Assembly (NCBI RefSeq): GCF_900447535.1
Contig: NZ_UFXX01000001.1
Location: forward strand, 1,984,001-2,048,000
Source of the DNA: Dermacoccus nishinomiyaensis
Lineage (GTDB): Bacteria > Actinomycetota > Actinomycetes > Actinomycetales > Dermatophilaceae
Direction of reading: 5' to 3'
DNA: 64,000 nt
The notes below the pieces were generated by a model, which did not search any database, had not been told where the DNA came from, and saw only the letters and a program-made list of their open reading frames with translations. Of the stretch, positions 50,957 to 59,440 are shown piece after piece. The translations under genes and the position numbers were made by a program. Position 1 is the first letter of the stretch. Every line of letters begins with the position of its first letter.

Positions 50957-52494
50957 CGGGCGATCTCCTCGGTGTAGACGGCGGCCGTCGCCTCGGCGAC
51001 AGCCCGCCATGAGTATGTCGTGACGGCGCGACGGCGACCGACCCGTCCGAATCGTGTTCGGGTCTCCTCGGATTCGAGCAGGCTGACGATGCCGCCCGCG
51101 AGAGCGCGCGCATCACCTGGCTCGACGAGGATGCCGGCGTCGGAGCCGTCGGCGTCAGCCCTCGTGTCCGCCTCGCCCGTCGCGTGGGCGCGTGGGCCGG
51201 CGCTCCCGCCGTGGGTGGCGGGAGCCCTGCCTGCGCTGCCGGTGACAGCCGACGTCTCGCCGTCGGTGCCGTGCACGAGTTGTGGCAGCGCGCCGACGCG
51301 CGTCGCGACGACGGGTGTGCCGCACGCCATGGCCTCGACCGCGGGCAGCGAGAAACCTTCATAGAGACTCGGCACGACGTGGACGGCGGCGCTCGCGAGT
51401 AGACCCGCGAGGTCGTCGTCGCTGATGCCGCTGACGAACCGGACGCGAGGGGACAACCCGAGGGCTTCGAGTTGGGTCTCGACCGCGCGGTTCGGTGTGC
51501 CGACGACGACGAGTTCGCGCCACGCGTCCTGCGGTAGGAAAGCGAGCGCGTCGATGAGCACGCTCAACCCCTTGAGTGGCACGTTCGCGCTCGTGATCGT
51601 CGTCAGGCGTCCGGGCACGCGGTGGCGCGCCGAACCGTCAGGCCAGAACGTCTCGACGTCGACGCCCGGGGCGGACGTCTCGACGGCGATCCCAGGTGCA
51701 CTCTTCGCGACGCCGGCGTCGGGCGTGAACGTCTCGACGTCGACGCCGACGGGGATGACGCTGATGCGTTCGCGGTCGACCTCGAATTCTCGGACGATGT
51801 CGTCGCGGCTCGTCTCGCTCACGGTGATGATGCGGCTGCTCGCGCGGGCGACGCGCGCCTGCATCGGCACGAACTGGTACCAACGCCATTTCGTGTACTT
51901 GCGCCACGGGTTCGTCGCGGCCTCGATCTCAAGGCGGCGGTCGGCGCTGATCGGGTGGTGGATCGTCGTGACGACGGGCAGGCCGCCGCGCGCGATGTCG
52001 AGCAGGCCCGGCGCGAGCGTCTGGTTGTCATGCAGGACGTCGAACTCTCTTGACCGCGTACGCATCTCGCGCGCCAGTCGCATCCCGAACGTGCGTGGTT
52101 CGGGAAACGAACCCGACAGCATCCCCGCGTATTCGACGACGTCGATGCGGTCGCGCAGTTCGCGCGGATGGGGGTGACGGAACGGGTCGTCATCGTTGTA
52201 GAGGTCGAGGCTCGCCAGCTTCTCGAGGCGCAGTCTGCCGGGGTTCGTCGGCTCGATGCTCGCCGTCGCGCCGGCCCGCTTGGTTGACGACGTCTGGCGA
52301 CTCGCTGGACCCGTCGCCCGGTCAGTCGCACGGCCAGCCACAAGGCGGGCGTCGTCCAGTTCGGGGTAGGGAGGGCCGGAGAAGACGGTGACGTCGTGGC
52401 CGAGAGCGGCGAGTTCGCGGCTGAGGTGACGCACGTAGATGCCCTGGCCGCCGCTGTGCGGCTTGCTGCGATAGGAGGACAGCGCGATGCGCAT
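50950..52494 (-). CDS. Glycosyltransferase family 4 protein
   Basis: A 514-residue GT-B retaining glycosyltransferase. The N-terminal acceptor domain opens SYRSKPHSGGQGIYVRHLSRELA, here as SGGQGIYVRHLSRELAALG. The C-terminal donor domain has VVPSLYEGFSLPAVEAMACGTPVVATR, condensed as YEGFSLPAVEAMACGTPVV, with the EX7E-type glutamates (E379, E387). Three low-complexity insertions mark it: 52-87, 252-293 (containing a duplicated GVDVETF at 250-256 and 277-283) and 414-452. It is the first gene of the operon 52494-48445. Donor and acceptor are unknown; the role in a methylated glycan is an inference. Confidence 0.88.
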   Translation of the reverse strand: MRIALSSYRSKPHSGGQGIYVRHLSRELAALGHDVTVFSGPPYPELDDARLVAGRATDRATGPASRQTSSTKRAGATASIEPTNPGRLRLEKLASLDLYNDDDPFRHPHPRELRDRIDVVEYAGMLSGSFPEPRTFGMRLAREMRTRSREFDVLHDNQTLAPGLLDIARGGLPVVTTIHHPISADRRLEIEAATNPWRKYTKWRWYQFVPMQARVARASSRIITVSETSRDDIVREFEVDRERISVIPVGVDVETFTPDAGVAKSAPGIAVETSAPGVDVETFWPDGSARHRVPGRLTTITSANVPLKGLSVLIDALAFLPQDAWRELVVVGTPNRAVETQLEALGLSPRVRFVSGISDDDLAGLLASAAVHVVPSLYEGFSLPAVEAMACGTPVVATRVGALPQLVHGTDGETSAVTGSAGRAPATHGGSAGPRAHATGEADTRADADGSDAGILVEPGDARALAGGIVSLLESEETRTRFGRVGRRRAVTTYSWRAVAEATAAVYTEEIARC

Positions 52495-52770
52495 CGGGCC
52501 CTCCTTCGCAAGCGGCGTGGTTCGGTGGTCAGCCTACTCGGACGCTACTCGCGGGTACGACAACGTGTGGCGGCACGCGCACCCGTGGCGTCGATCACCA
52601 CATAGGGTGCAGGTTGTATCGGCCGTCGATGAAGGTGGCTTTTCGCGTCTGACTGCACCGCGATTCTCGTCCACATCTGCACCTCTTGTCCCCATCTGCG
52701 ATTCCTGTCCCCCTTCGCGATTTTCGTCCACATCGGCGAACGGCGTCCACGTTCGCCCCGAGAGGATCCC
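52495..52770. other. Divergent intergenic region between GT4 operon and MHS transporter
   Basis: About 275 bp. The right half holds the 19-bp repeat array (52660-52754). The left half shows no gene. Confidence 0.4.
52660..52754 (+). repeat. 19-bp phased tandem repeat array (five units)
   Basis: Units start at 52660, 52679, 52698, 52717 and 52736, exactly 19 bp apart, with GCGATTCTCGTCCACATCT and GCGATTTTCGTCCACATCG the best. The invariant parts are the leading GC and GTCC; units 2 and 5 diverge most. The array ends 16 bp before the start codon of the MHS transporter, so it must overlap its promoter or 5' leader. Confidence 0.85.
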
Positions 52771-54168
52771 ATGAGCTCAACAGCATCCGCCCCGCGCGTC
52801 GGCGGTGAGCGTCGCAACTCGGTGATGAGCAATGTCGCGCGTGGTTCGCTCGGCAATCTCATCGAGTGGTTCGACTTCTACAACTACGCGATCTTCACGA
52901 CGTACATCGCGTCGAACTTCTTCGCCAAGGGTGATGAGACGCAGGCGCTGCTCGACACGTGGGCCGTCTTCGCCATCACGTTCCTGATGCGGCCCATCGG
53001 GTCGTGGTTCTTCGGACGCTACGCCGACCGCAAGGGTCGCCGCGCCGCCCTGACGACGTCGGTGCTGCTCATGGCGCTCGGTACCCTCATGATCGGCGCG
53101 GCGCCGACCTACGACCGGATCGGCATCTGGGCGACCGTCCTGCTCTGGGTCGGGCGCGCGATCAGCGGCTTCAGCGTCGGCGGTGAATACGGGACGACGG
53201 CCGCGTACATGTCGGAGATCGCGACGCCGAACCGTCGCGGGTTCTACTCGAGCTTCCAGTACGTGACGCTCGTCGGCGGCCAGGTGCTCGCAGCGTTGCT
53301 GCAGGTCGTCCTCCAGCACGTGCTCGACAAGGAGCAGATGCACACCTGGGGGTGGCGTCTGCCGTTCTTCATCGGCGCCGCGGGCGCACTCGTCGTGCTG
53401 TGGCTGCGGCGCAGCATGGACGAGACGGCTGACGTCGCGGATACCGCCTCGGGCGGCGCTGCGGCAGGTACCTCGACCGAGAACAAGGGCTCGCTCGGCC
53501 TGCTGTTCCGCGAGTACTGGCGGCCGTTCATCGTCGTCGTCGGCCTGACGATCGGCGGGACGACGTCGTTCTACGTCTACACGACCCTCATGCAGAGCTA
53601 CATGAAGAAGGTGGCGGGGCTCGACGCGGACACCGTCTCGATCGTCAACCTGTGCGCGCTGACGGTGTTCATGATCGTGCAGCCGCTGTACGGACTGCTG
53701 TCCGACAAGATCGGGCGACGCACCATGCTGCTCATCTTCGGCGTCGGCTCGCTCATCATCACGTGGCCGGTGCTCGGCGCGATCCGTTCGGTCGAATCGG
53801 GCCTCGCGGCGTTCGGGCTGCAGCTGTTCGCGCTGCTCATCGTCGCGTTCTACACGTCGGTCAACGCTGTCGCGAAGGCCGAGCTCTTCCCGACGCGCGT
53901 GCGCGCCCTCGGCGTCGGACTCGGATACGGCCTCGCGAACGCCGTCTTCGGTGGCACCGCGCCCTACATCGGCACCTGGTTCGCCTCCCATGGCAACGAG
54001 AAGGGCTTCCGCGTCTACCTGCTCGCGTGCGTCGCAGTGTCGCTCGCCGTGTACCTGTGGGGGCTGCGCAACAAGACGGTGACTGAACTCGATCGCGACT
54101 TCGGCTCCGCCTGGGGTGACGCGCCGGACGCACCGTCGTCCGATGACGCCCGCCCGGCGGGTCGCTGA
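52771..54168 (+). CDS. MFS transporter, MHS (metabolite:H+ symporter) family
   Basis: A 465-residue 12-helix symporter of the KgtP/ShiA/ProP group for carboxylates or related solutes. It opens GNLIEWFDFYNYAIFTTYIA (MHS signature GN..EWYDF), with FFGRYADRKGRRAAL as loop 2-3 and RAISGFSVGGEYGTTAAYMSE at helix 4. The C-terminal half has QPLYGLLSDKIGRR. A short acidic insertion lies in the central loop at 222-245. Start ATG 52771, 90 bp before the CoA-transferase gene, which it may transport the substrate for. Confidence 0.9.
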   Translation: MSSTASAPRVGGERRNSVMSNVARGSLGNLIEWFDFYNYAIFTTYIASNFFAKGDETQALLDTWAVFAITFLMRPIGSWFFGRYADRKGRRAALTTSVLLMALGTLMIGAAPTYDRIGIWATVLLWVGRAISGFSVGGEYGTTAAYMSEIATPNRRGFYSSFQYVTLVGGQVLAALLQVVLQHVLDKEQMHTWGWRLPFFIGAAGALVVLWLRRSMDETADVADTASGGAAAGTSTENKGSLGLLFREYWRPFIVVVGLTIGGTTSFYVYTTLMQSYMKKVAGLDADTVSIVNLCALTVFMIVQPLYGLLSDKIGRRTMLLIFGVGSLIITWPVLGAIRSVESGLAAFGLQLFALLIVAFYTSVNAVAKAELFPTRVRALGVGLGYGLANAVFGGTAPYIGTWFASHGNEKGFRVYLLACVAVSLAVYLWGLRNKTVTELDRDFGSAWGDAPDAPSSDDARPAGR

Positions 54169-54190
54169 GCGTCGCGCGCCCGCCTCATCT

Positions 54191-54228
54191 GCGATTCCTG
54201 TTCCCATCGGCGAATCTCGTCCACGTTC
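54191..54228 (+). repeat. 19-bp repeat family, two units
   Basis: GCGATTCCTGTTCCCATCG (54191-54209) and GCGAATCTCGTCCACGTTC (54210-54228), exactly in phase, and a decayed third unit to 54247. They end at the Shine-Dalgarno CGAGGAG of the CoA-transferase (GTG 54259). Confidence 0.75.
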
Positions 54229-54258
54229 GTTCGTCCAACTTTTCCTCGAGGAGCCTGC

Positions 54259-55344
54259 GTGCCATCAGCTCTCGACGGCCTGCTCATCGCCGACTTCGGC
54301 CGTGTCCTGGCCGGCCCTTACGCGACGATGCTGCTCGGCGACCTGGGCGCCGACGTCGTCAAGATCGAGCGCCCTGACGGCGGTGACGACACGCGCGCCT
54401 GGGGTCCGCCGTTCACCGAGGACGGGGAGGCGACGTACTTCCTGTCGGTCAACCGCAACAAGCGCGGCGAGTTCTGGGATCTTCGCGAGGCGGACGATCT
54501 CGCCGCCGCACGCGATCTCGTGACGCGCGCCGACGTCGTCGTCGAGAATTTCTTGCCGGGGACGATGGCGCGGCTGGGGCTCGGGTATGAGCAGGTGCGC
54601 GAGTGGAACCCTGACGTCGTCTACGTCTCGATCACCGGTTTCGGTGAGTCGTCGTTGCCCGGGTACGACCTGCTCGTGCAGGCAGTCGGTGGCCTCATGT
54701 CGGTGACCGGGCCGCCCGACGAGCCGACGAAGGTCGGCGTCGCGCTCGTCGACGTCGTCACCGGTCTGCATGCTGCCGTCGGCATGCTCGCGGCGTTGCG
54801 GCATCGCGACGCGACAGGGGAGGGGCAACGCGTCGAGGTGTCGTTGCTGTCGTCCCTGCTGTCGGCGCTGACGAATCAGGCCGGCGCGCACGTCATGACG
54901 GGGGCCGTGCCGCGCCGCATGGGCAACCGTCACCCGTCGCTCGTGCCGTACGAAGTGTTCGAGACCGCGGATCGGCCGCTCGCCATCGCCGTCGGCAATG
55001 ATCGCCAGTTCGCCTGCGCCGCAAAGGTGCTCAGTCACGACGAGTGGACGCAGGACGCCCGCTTTGCGACCAACTCCGCGCGGGTCGAGCATCGCGACGA
55101 CCTCGTCCCGCTGATGCTCGAGGCGCTGTCGGCACATGGGGCGCAGGAATGGGCCGAGCGTTTCGCGGACGCCGGTGTGCCCGCCGGGCCCGTCAACGAT
55201 CTCGCGCAGGCGTTCGCGCTTGCCGAGTCGGTCGGCCTCGACATGCGTGTCGACGTCGAGGGCGTCGCGCAGGTCGCCAACCCGATTCGGATGTCGGCGA
55301 CGCCAGCGAGCTATCGGCGCCGCCCGCCTCGCCTGGAGGCGTGA
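54259..55344 (+). CDS. CaiB/BaiF class III CoA-transferase
   Basis: A 361-residue CoA-transferase that moves CoA between carboxylic acids through a covalent Asp anhydride. The N-terminal LIADFGRVLAGPYATMLLGDLGADVVKIE (shown by AGPYATMLLGDLGADVVKIE) is the family signature. The catalytic Asp lies in KVGVALVDVVTGLHAAVG (near residue 165). The C-terminal VPAGPVNDLAQAF closes the fold. The GTG 54259 start follows CGAGGAG. It is downstream of the MHS transporter and shares its repeat-flanked layout, so uptake and activation of one carboxylate is plausible. Confidence 0.92.
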   Translation: MPSALDGLLIADFGRVLAGPYATMLLGDLGADVVKIERPDGGDDTRAWGPPFTEDGEATYFLSVNRNKRGEFWDLREADDLAAARDLVTRADVVVENFLPGTMARLGLGYEQVREWNPDVVYVSITGFGESSLPGYDLLVQAVGGLMSVTGPPDEPTKVGVALVDVVTGLHAAVGMLAALRHRDATGEGQRVEVSLLSSLLSALTNQAGAHVMTGAVPRRMGNRHPSLVPYEVFETADRPLAIAVGNDRQFACAAKVLSHDEWTQDARFATNSARVEHRDDLVPLMLEALSAHGAQEWAERFADAGVPAGPVNDLAQAFALAESVGLDMRVDVEGVAQVANPIRMSATPASYRRRPPRLEA

Positions 55345-55372
55345 CGTCGACGTCGAGTCAGGCGAGGGCGAC

Positions 55373-56320
55373 TCAGTCGAGATCGAGCTGAGGATTCACC
55401 GCGCCCACCGTGCGAAGGCGCTCGATGACGACGCCCGCACGACGGCGGGTTTCCGGACTCACCGCGTCGTCGGAGCGGGCGCTCACCGTCAGGCGTGTTG
55501 CGCCGTCTCGCACGCCGAGGCGAACGTAGGGCCTCTCCGCGGCGCTCGATTGCGGCGTCGCTTCCAGTGTGCTCAAGGCCGTCGCGGCATCCGACCATCC
55601 GTGGGTCCGCGTCGTCGGACCCACGGCGACGGTGGCGTACGTCTGCGCACACCGGAAGGTCAGATGCGTGCTTATGCCGTCGGTGCCGGCCACCTTGCGC
55701 AGGACGGCGACCGTCGGAGCGGTCACTCGGTCGAGATCCTCGCACTTCGTTGCGATGACGTCGGATTCCACGACGAAGGTCGCCTTCGCCGCGGGCTGTG
55801 CGCGGTCGGGGAGCAAGCGCGCTTCCGTCCGCGGGTTCGTGCGCGCCACGTCGAGATAGGCCTGCGCCTGCGCCGTCGTCAGGGCTGGGCCGGAGGTGGT
55901 CACGGCGAGGCTGTTGTCGCCGCTCGCGTTCAACCCGGCGGTGAAGAAGTGGATGGACGCTGGGATGTTTGCCGCCATTGGGTACGCGCCCTCGGGGTAG
56001 CGGCTGCGGACGAAGGCCGCGGCGTCCCGAACGTTCGCGGCCGTCGCGTCGTCCGTGAGGTCGATGGCGACGTCGAACCCGTAGCGCTGACCCTTGCAGC
56101 CGTCGATGCACTCGATCGCTTCCTCGGCGCGAACCCGTGCCACGCCGGGCCGCTTTTCGAGTTGCTCCTCGAGAGCATGTGCGTAGGCAGGCGCCGGCTG
56201 GGTCGGTTCGCGGAACGAGGAATCGTGCCTTGTGAGGTTGACGACGGCGACACCGGCCGCGATCAGCGCCACCACCAGGGCGAGCGCCACCGTCAGCGGC
56301 CAGCGTCGTGTCGTTGTCAT
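55373..56320 (-). CDS. Membrane-anchored CIDGC protein, paralogue A
   Basis: A 315-residue protein with one N-terminal helix (VALALVVALIAAGVAVV) and an extracytoplasmic domain. Four cysteines, 71 and 75 in IECIDGCKGQ, 193 and 224 (FRCAQ), are conserved in order with the paralogue at 57011 (72, 76, 201, 231). So are LTDDATAANVRD, GPTTRTHGW and the C-terminal RLTV. No known domain is recognised by me. The two copies flank a thioredoxin gene with a Cys-rich tail. Start ATG 56320; ends 29 bp from the converging CoA-transferase gene. It is transcribed divergently from the thioredoxin gene. Confidence 0.8.
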   Translation of the reverse strand: MTTTRRWPLTVALALVVALIAAGVAVVNLTRHDSSFREPTQPAPAYAHALEEQLEKRPGVARVRAEEAIECIDGCKGQRYGFDVAIDLTDDATAANVRDAAAFVRSRYPEGAYPMAANIPASIHFFTAGLNASGDNSLAVTTSGPALTTAQAQAYLDVARTNPRTEARLLPDRAQPAAKATFVVESDVIATKCEDLDRVTAPTVAVLRKVAGTDGISTHLTFRCAQTYATVAVGPTTRTHGWSDAATALSTLEATPQSSAAERPYVRLGVRDGATRLTVSARSDDAVSPETRRRAGVVIERLRTVGAVNPQLDLD

Positions 56321-56465
56321 GGTGTTTGGACGGCAACGCCCGCGCGCCGGTTCCACGGCCCGCGCGGCGAGCGGTTCTGGCGGGCGAGCGCGGCGGGAAG
56401 AGATTGCCTCCGGTGTTTGTTTGAATGGCCGACGAACCACAATCTTTTTTCGAGGAGCAAGGCCT

Positions 56466-56921
56466 GTGGCAACCATCGAACTGACCGGTGAGAAGTTCAC
56501 CGAGACCATCGAGAACAACGGCATCGTCTTCGTCGACTTCTGGGCGGCCTGGTGCGGCCCGTGCCGTCAGTTCGCGCCCGTGTTCGAGGCGGCGAGCGAG
56601 AAGCACGACGACATCGTCTTCGCGAAGGTCGACACCGACGCCGAGCAGGAGCTCGCGGCGGCCGCGAACATCCAGTCCATCCCGACGCTCATGGCGTTCC
56701 GCGACGGCCTCATGGTGTTCTCCAACTCGGGCGTGCTGCCCGCGGCGGCCGTCGAGGACCTGATCCGTCAGATCCGTGAGCTGCCGATGGACGACATCCG
56801 CGCCAAGATGGAGGCCGACGCCAAGGCCCGCGAAGCCGGCATGGGCGCGGGTGGCGGCTGCGGCTGCGGCGGGTGCAACTGCGGTCGCGCCGAGAGCGAA
56901 GAGACCGCAGCCCAGGCCTGA
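56466..56921 (+). CDS. Thioredoxin with cysteine-rich C-terminal tail
   Basis: A 151-residue thioredoxin. The active site AAWCGPCRQF has Cys30 and Cys33, and the cis-Pro SIPTLMAF is intact. Beyond the ~107-residue fold lies a charged helix (DDIRAKMEADAKAREAG) and a Gly/Cys tail, GAGGGCGCGGCNCGRAE, with Cys132, 134, 137 and 139 in CxCxxCxC spacing, which could bind a metal or Fe-S cluster, or take part in disulfide transfer. The GTG 56466 start is preceded by CGAGGAGCAAGG. It is divergent from paralogue A, and 41 bp beyond the terminator is the end of paralogue B. Such a tail is unusual for a thioredoxin. Confidence 0.92.
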   Translation: MATIELTGEKFTETIENNGIVFVDFWAAWCGPCRQFAPVFEAASEKHDDIVFAKVDTDAEQELAAAANIQSIPTLMAFRDGLMVFSNSGVLPAAAVEDLIRQIRELPMDDIRAKMEADAKAREAGMGAGGGCGCGGCNCGRAESEETAAQA

Positions 56922-56928
56922 GCCTCGA

Positions 56929-56967
56929 CGAACGCCCGGCGCCCCGACGAGGGGTGCCGGGCGTTCG
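56929..56967 (+). terminator. Terminator of the thioredoxin gene
   Basis: CGAACGCCCGGCGCCCC with its complement (one mismatch) at 56951-56967 and a five-base loop, 8 bp after the stop codon. Confidence 0.8.
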
Positions 56968-57010
56968 CGTGTTCATGACGCGTCACGCGTTCGCCGTCGA
57001 GCGCCGCCGG

Positions 57011-57988
57011 TCACGGTGCGGGCCGCAGGTCCAGCGTGGACGTCGGCACCTCGAGTGCGCGCAGCTGCGCCACGACCGTCGTCGCGTCGTTCTTCACCTC
57101 GGACGTCGCATTCGTCGGGTGGCCCGTCACCGTGAGGACGGCGCTACCGTGCTTGTGCTTCAGGTAGACGCTGTCACGTCGGTACGACCTGCTGCCCGCC
57201 GGCGGGGTCATGAGCCGCGACAGGGTGTCGGTCATCGTCGACCATCCGGTCGTGTGCGTCGTCGCGCCGATCGGCACCTCACCCGCGGCGTGCTCGCACC
57301 GGAAGTGAAACTCCGCTGGCGTGCCCTTGCGGCGTATCGCCGACAGCGCGGTGACGGTGTTCGCGGCCGTCGCGTCGAGCGTCGCGCAATCGCTGGTCTT
57401 GATGGTGGAGCGAACGACGAACGACGGCGCGTCGTCCCTGCCTGACGACGACCATGACGCCGACGACGACGGGTTGACGCGGGCAGCCGCCAAGAACGCG
57501 TCGACCTGCGTGCTCGTCAACGCGCTGGCCCTGGTCGGTGACGAAGCCGTGCCGTGGCTGCCGTTGGTGGTCGGCACGATGGGACCACCATCCTGCGGCG
57601 AGTGCAGGCTGAAGCGGATTCGCCCGGGAGAACGTGCCCACTCCGGCGGAGCCGTGCGCGGGTAGAGCTCGTTGATCGTGCGGTTGATGTCGAGCACGTG
57701 GCGTGCGCTGGCGTCGTCCGTCAGTGTGACGTCGACGGTGAACTCATGGTCACGGCCCTGGCAGCCGTCGATGCAGTTCACCTTCATGACGACGCGCGAA
57801 TTCGCCACACCAGGCTGGTGGCGCACGGCGTTCTCGATGTCGCGCGCGATCGCCGGGTCCGGCTGTGCCGGCTCCGATCCGCCGTGCCCGCCTGGGGCAC
57901 CGATTCGGGACGACAGCGCGAACGCCGACACGGCGCCGATGATGCCCAGCACCGCGACGGCGATGGTGATGATGATGGACCGGCGCAT
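57011..57988 (-). CDS. Membrane-anchored CIDGC protein, paralogue B
   Basis: 325 residues, starting MRRSIIITIAVAVLGIIGAV (one helix), then the same domain as paralogue A: VNCIDGCQGRDHEF with Cys72/76, LTDDASARHVLD, Cys201 in SDCATLDA, Cys231 in FRCEHA, THTTGWSTMTDTL. An additional Ser/Thr-rich region lies at about 140-160. The start ATG 57988 follows GAGGGAAG. It faces the end of the thioredoxin gene across a terminator. The order A - thioredoxin - B with A and B on the same strand suggests gene duplication around the thioredoxin gene. Confidence 0.8.
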   Translation of the reverse strand: MRRSIIITIAVAVLGIIGAVSAFALSSRIGAPGGHGGSEPAQPDPAIARDIENAVRHQPGVANSRVVMKVNCIDGCQGRDHEFTVDVTLTDDASARHVLDINRTINELYPRTAPPEWARSPGRIRFSLHSPQDGGPIVPTTNGSHGTASSPTRASALTSTQVDAFLAAARVNPSSSASWSSSGRDDAPSFVVRSTIKTSDCATLDATAANTVTALSAIRRKGTPAEFHFRCEHAAGEVPIGATTHTTGWSTMTDTLSRLMTPPAGSRSYRRDSVYLKHKHGSAVLTVTGHPTNATSEVKNDATTVVAQLRALEVPTSTLDLRPAP

Positions 57989-58258
57989 GTCTTGCTTCCC
58001 TCGATGGTGTGCTGGTGTGACGTGCGCGCGGGGTGTGGTGGTTCCGTCGAGGCCGGTGGTGATGGCGTGCCGGCGCACCGCACGGCAGTGCTCTATCTCG
58101 TGTGTTTCGCGCGCCGCCGCCGGGCTACGAGATCGCACGAGGCACTTCTTGGCCCGACGTGTGCGGCGAGGGGTTTCCTGTGGACCGGCGGGATCAGGGG
58201 GTCTCGAGGCCGCCCCTCCACGTTGAGGTGCGTGGCCGGCTGCGTGTTGGATGGGCGC

Positions 58259-59206
58259 ATGACTTCTTGGATCGCCCCGCATCTCGTCCTCGGCACGATG
58301 CATTTCGGCACGAAGACGGACGGGGCGACGTCATTCGCCCTCATGGATCGCTACGTCGACGCCGGTGGGCGCACGCTCGACACGGCCAACTGCTATGCGT
58401 TCTGGGCGAATCCGACGGGTGCGGGCGGCCAGAGCGAGCAGACGATCGGGGCGTGGCTGCGCGCCAACGCCGGCATCCGCGAAGGTTTGACGATTGCGAC
58501 GAAGGTGGGTCAGGAACCGGCGCGGGCCGGCGACTTCACCGAGTGGGAGGGCCTCGCGCCTGACGTCATCGCCACCCAGTTCGAGCGAAGCCGAGAACGT
58601 CTCGGCATCGACGTCGTCGATGTCTACTGGGCGCACGGTGAGGATCGTTCGACGCCGATGCCCGACGTCGTCGCGGCGCTGGGTTCCCTTGTTGCGCGAG
58701 GGAAGGTGAGCCGGCTCGGTGTGAGCAACCACCCGACGTGGCGCGTCGAGCAGGCACGCATGCTGGCCGCCGAGCAGGGCGTTGAGCCGTTCACGGCGCT
58801 GCAGCTGACGACGTCATACGTCCGCCCGCGCCCCGACACGCAGGTGCCGGGCAAGGATCACCGTTTCGGGTTCGTCAGCGACGAGACGATCGACTATCTC
58901 GAGACGCATGACGACCTCGAGTGCTGGGCCTACAGCCCCCTGATCCAGGGTGCGTACGACCGTGACGACCGGCCGCTGCCCGAGGTCTACGACCACCCGG
59001 GGACGACGCGTCGCCTCTCGGCGCTGCGGTCGGTGGCTGACGAACTGGGCGCGCAGCCCGGGCAGGTCGTGCTGTCCTGGCTCGTGCAGGGCAGCCCGTC
59101 GATGCGCCCAATCGTCGGGGCAAGTTCGCTCGCGCAGCTCGACGCCGCACTGGCTGCTCCGCAGCTCAGCGACGCTCACATGGCGCGCCTCGACTCGGCT
59201 CGCTGA
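58259..59206 (+). CDS. Aldo/keto reductase
   Basis: A 315-residue NADP-dependent aldo/keto reductase. It has the order LVLGTMHFGTKTD, GRTLDTANCYAFW (Asp and Tyr), ATKVGQEPA (Lys), DVYWAHGED (His) and VSRLGVSNHPTW, then SPLIQGAYD and a C-terminal VGASSLAQLDAALAAPQL nucleotide-binding segment. Members of this group act on sugars or xenobiotics. Unlike the AKR at 7840 this copy is not in an accessory segment. ATG 58259 follows no strong site. It is divergent from paralogue B. Confidence 0.9.
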   Translation: MTSWIAPHLVLGTMHFGTKTDGATSFALMDRYVDAGGRTLDTANCYAFWANPTGAGGQSEQTIGAWLRANAGIREGLTIATKVGQEPARAGDFTEWEGLAPDVIATQFERSRERLGIDVVDVYWAHGEDRSTPMPDVVAALGSLVARGKVSRLGVSNHPTWRVEQARMLAAEQGVEPFTALQLTTSYVRPRPDTQVPGKDHRFGFVSDETIDYLETHDDLECWAYSPLIQGAYDRDDRPLPEVYDHPGTTRRLSALRSVADELGAQPGQVVLSWLVQGSPSMRPIVGASSLAQLDAALAAPQLSDAHMARLDSAR

Positions 59207-59440
59207 CGATCCCCCCTCGTGCGCTGGGTGGCGCGAGTGCGGGTGGTAAGCGCGTCAGGCTTCCTCATGTGCGTCAGCCCGCGAGATGAAGAGATGAGGC
59301 GGTGAGTCGTCGCGTCCGAGGAAACCGTCAGGAAATCGCGTCGTGTTCGTGCACCTCGAGCGCGCCGGACGGGCACCGCGCCACGGGTGCGCCTCCGTTC
59401 GGGTCGTGGCTGCCGTCTGTGAGGAACCGCATCCTCGACG
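59207..59440. other. Intergenic region
   Basis: 234 bp between convergent genes with no gene and no clear hairpin. Confidence 0.3.
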
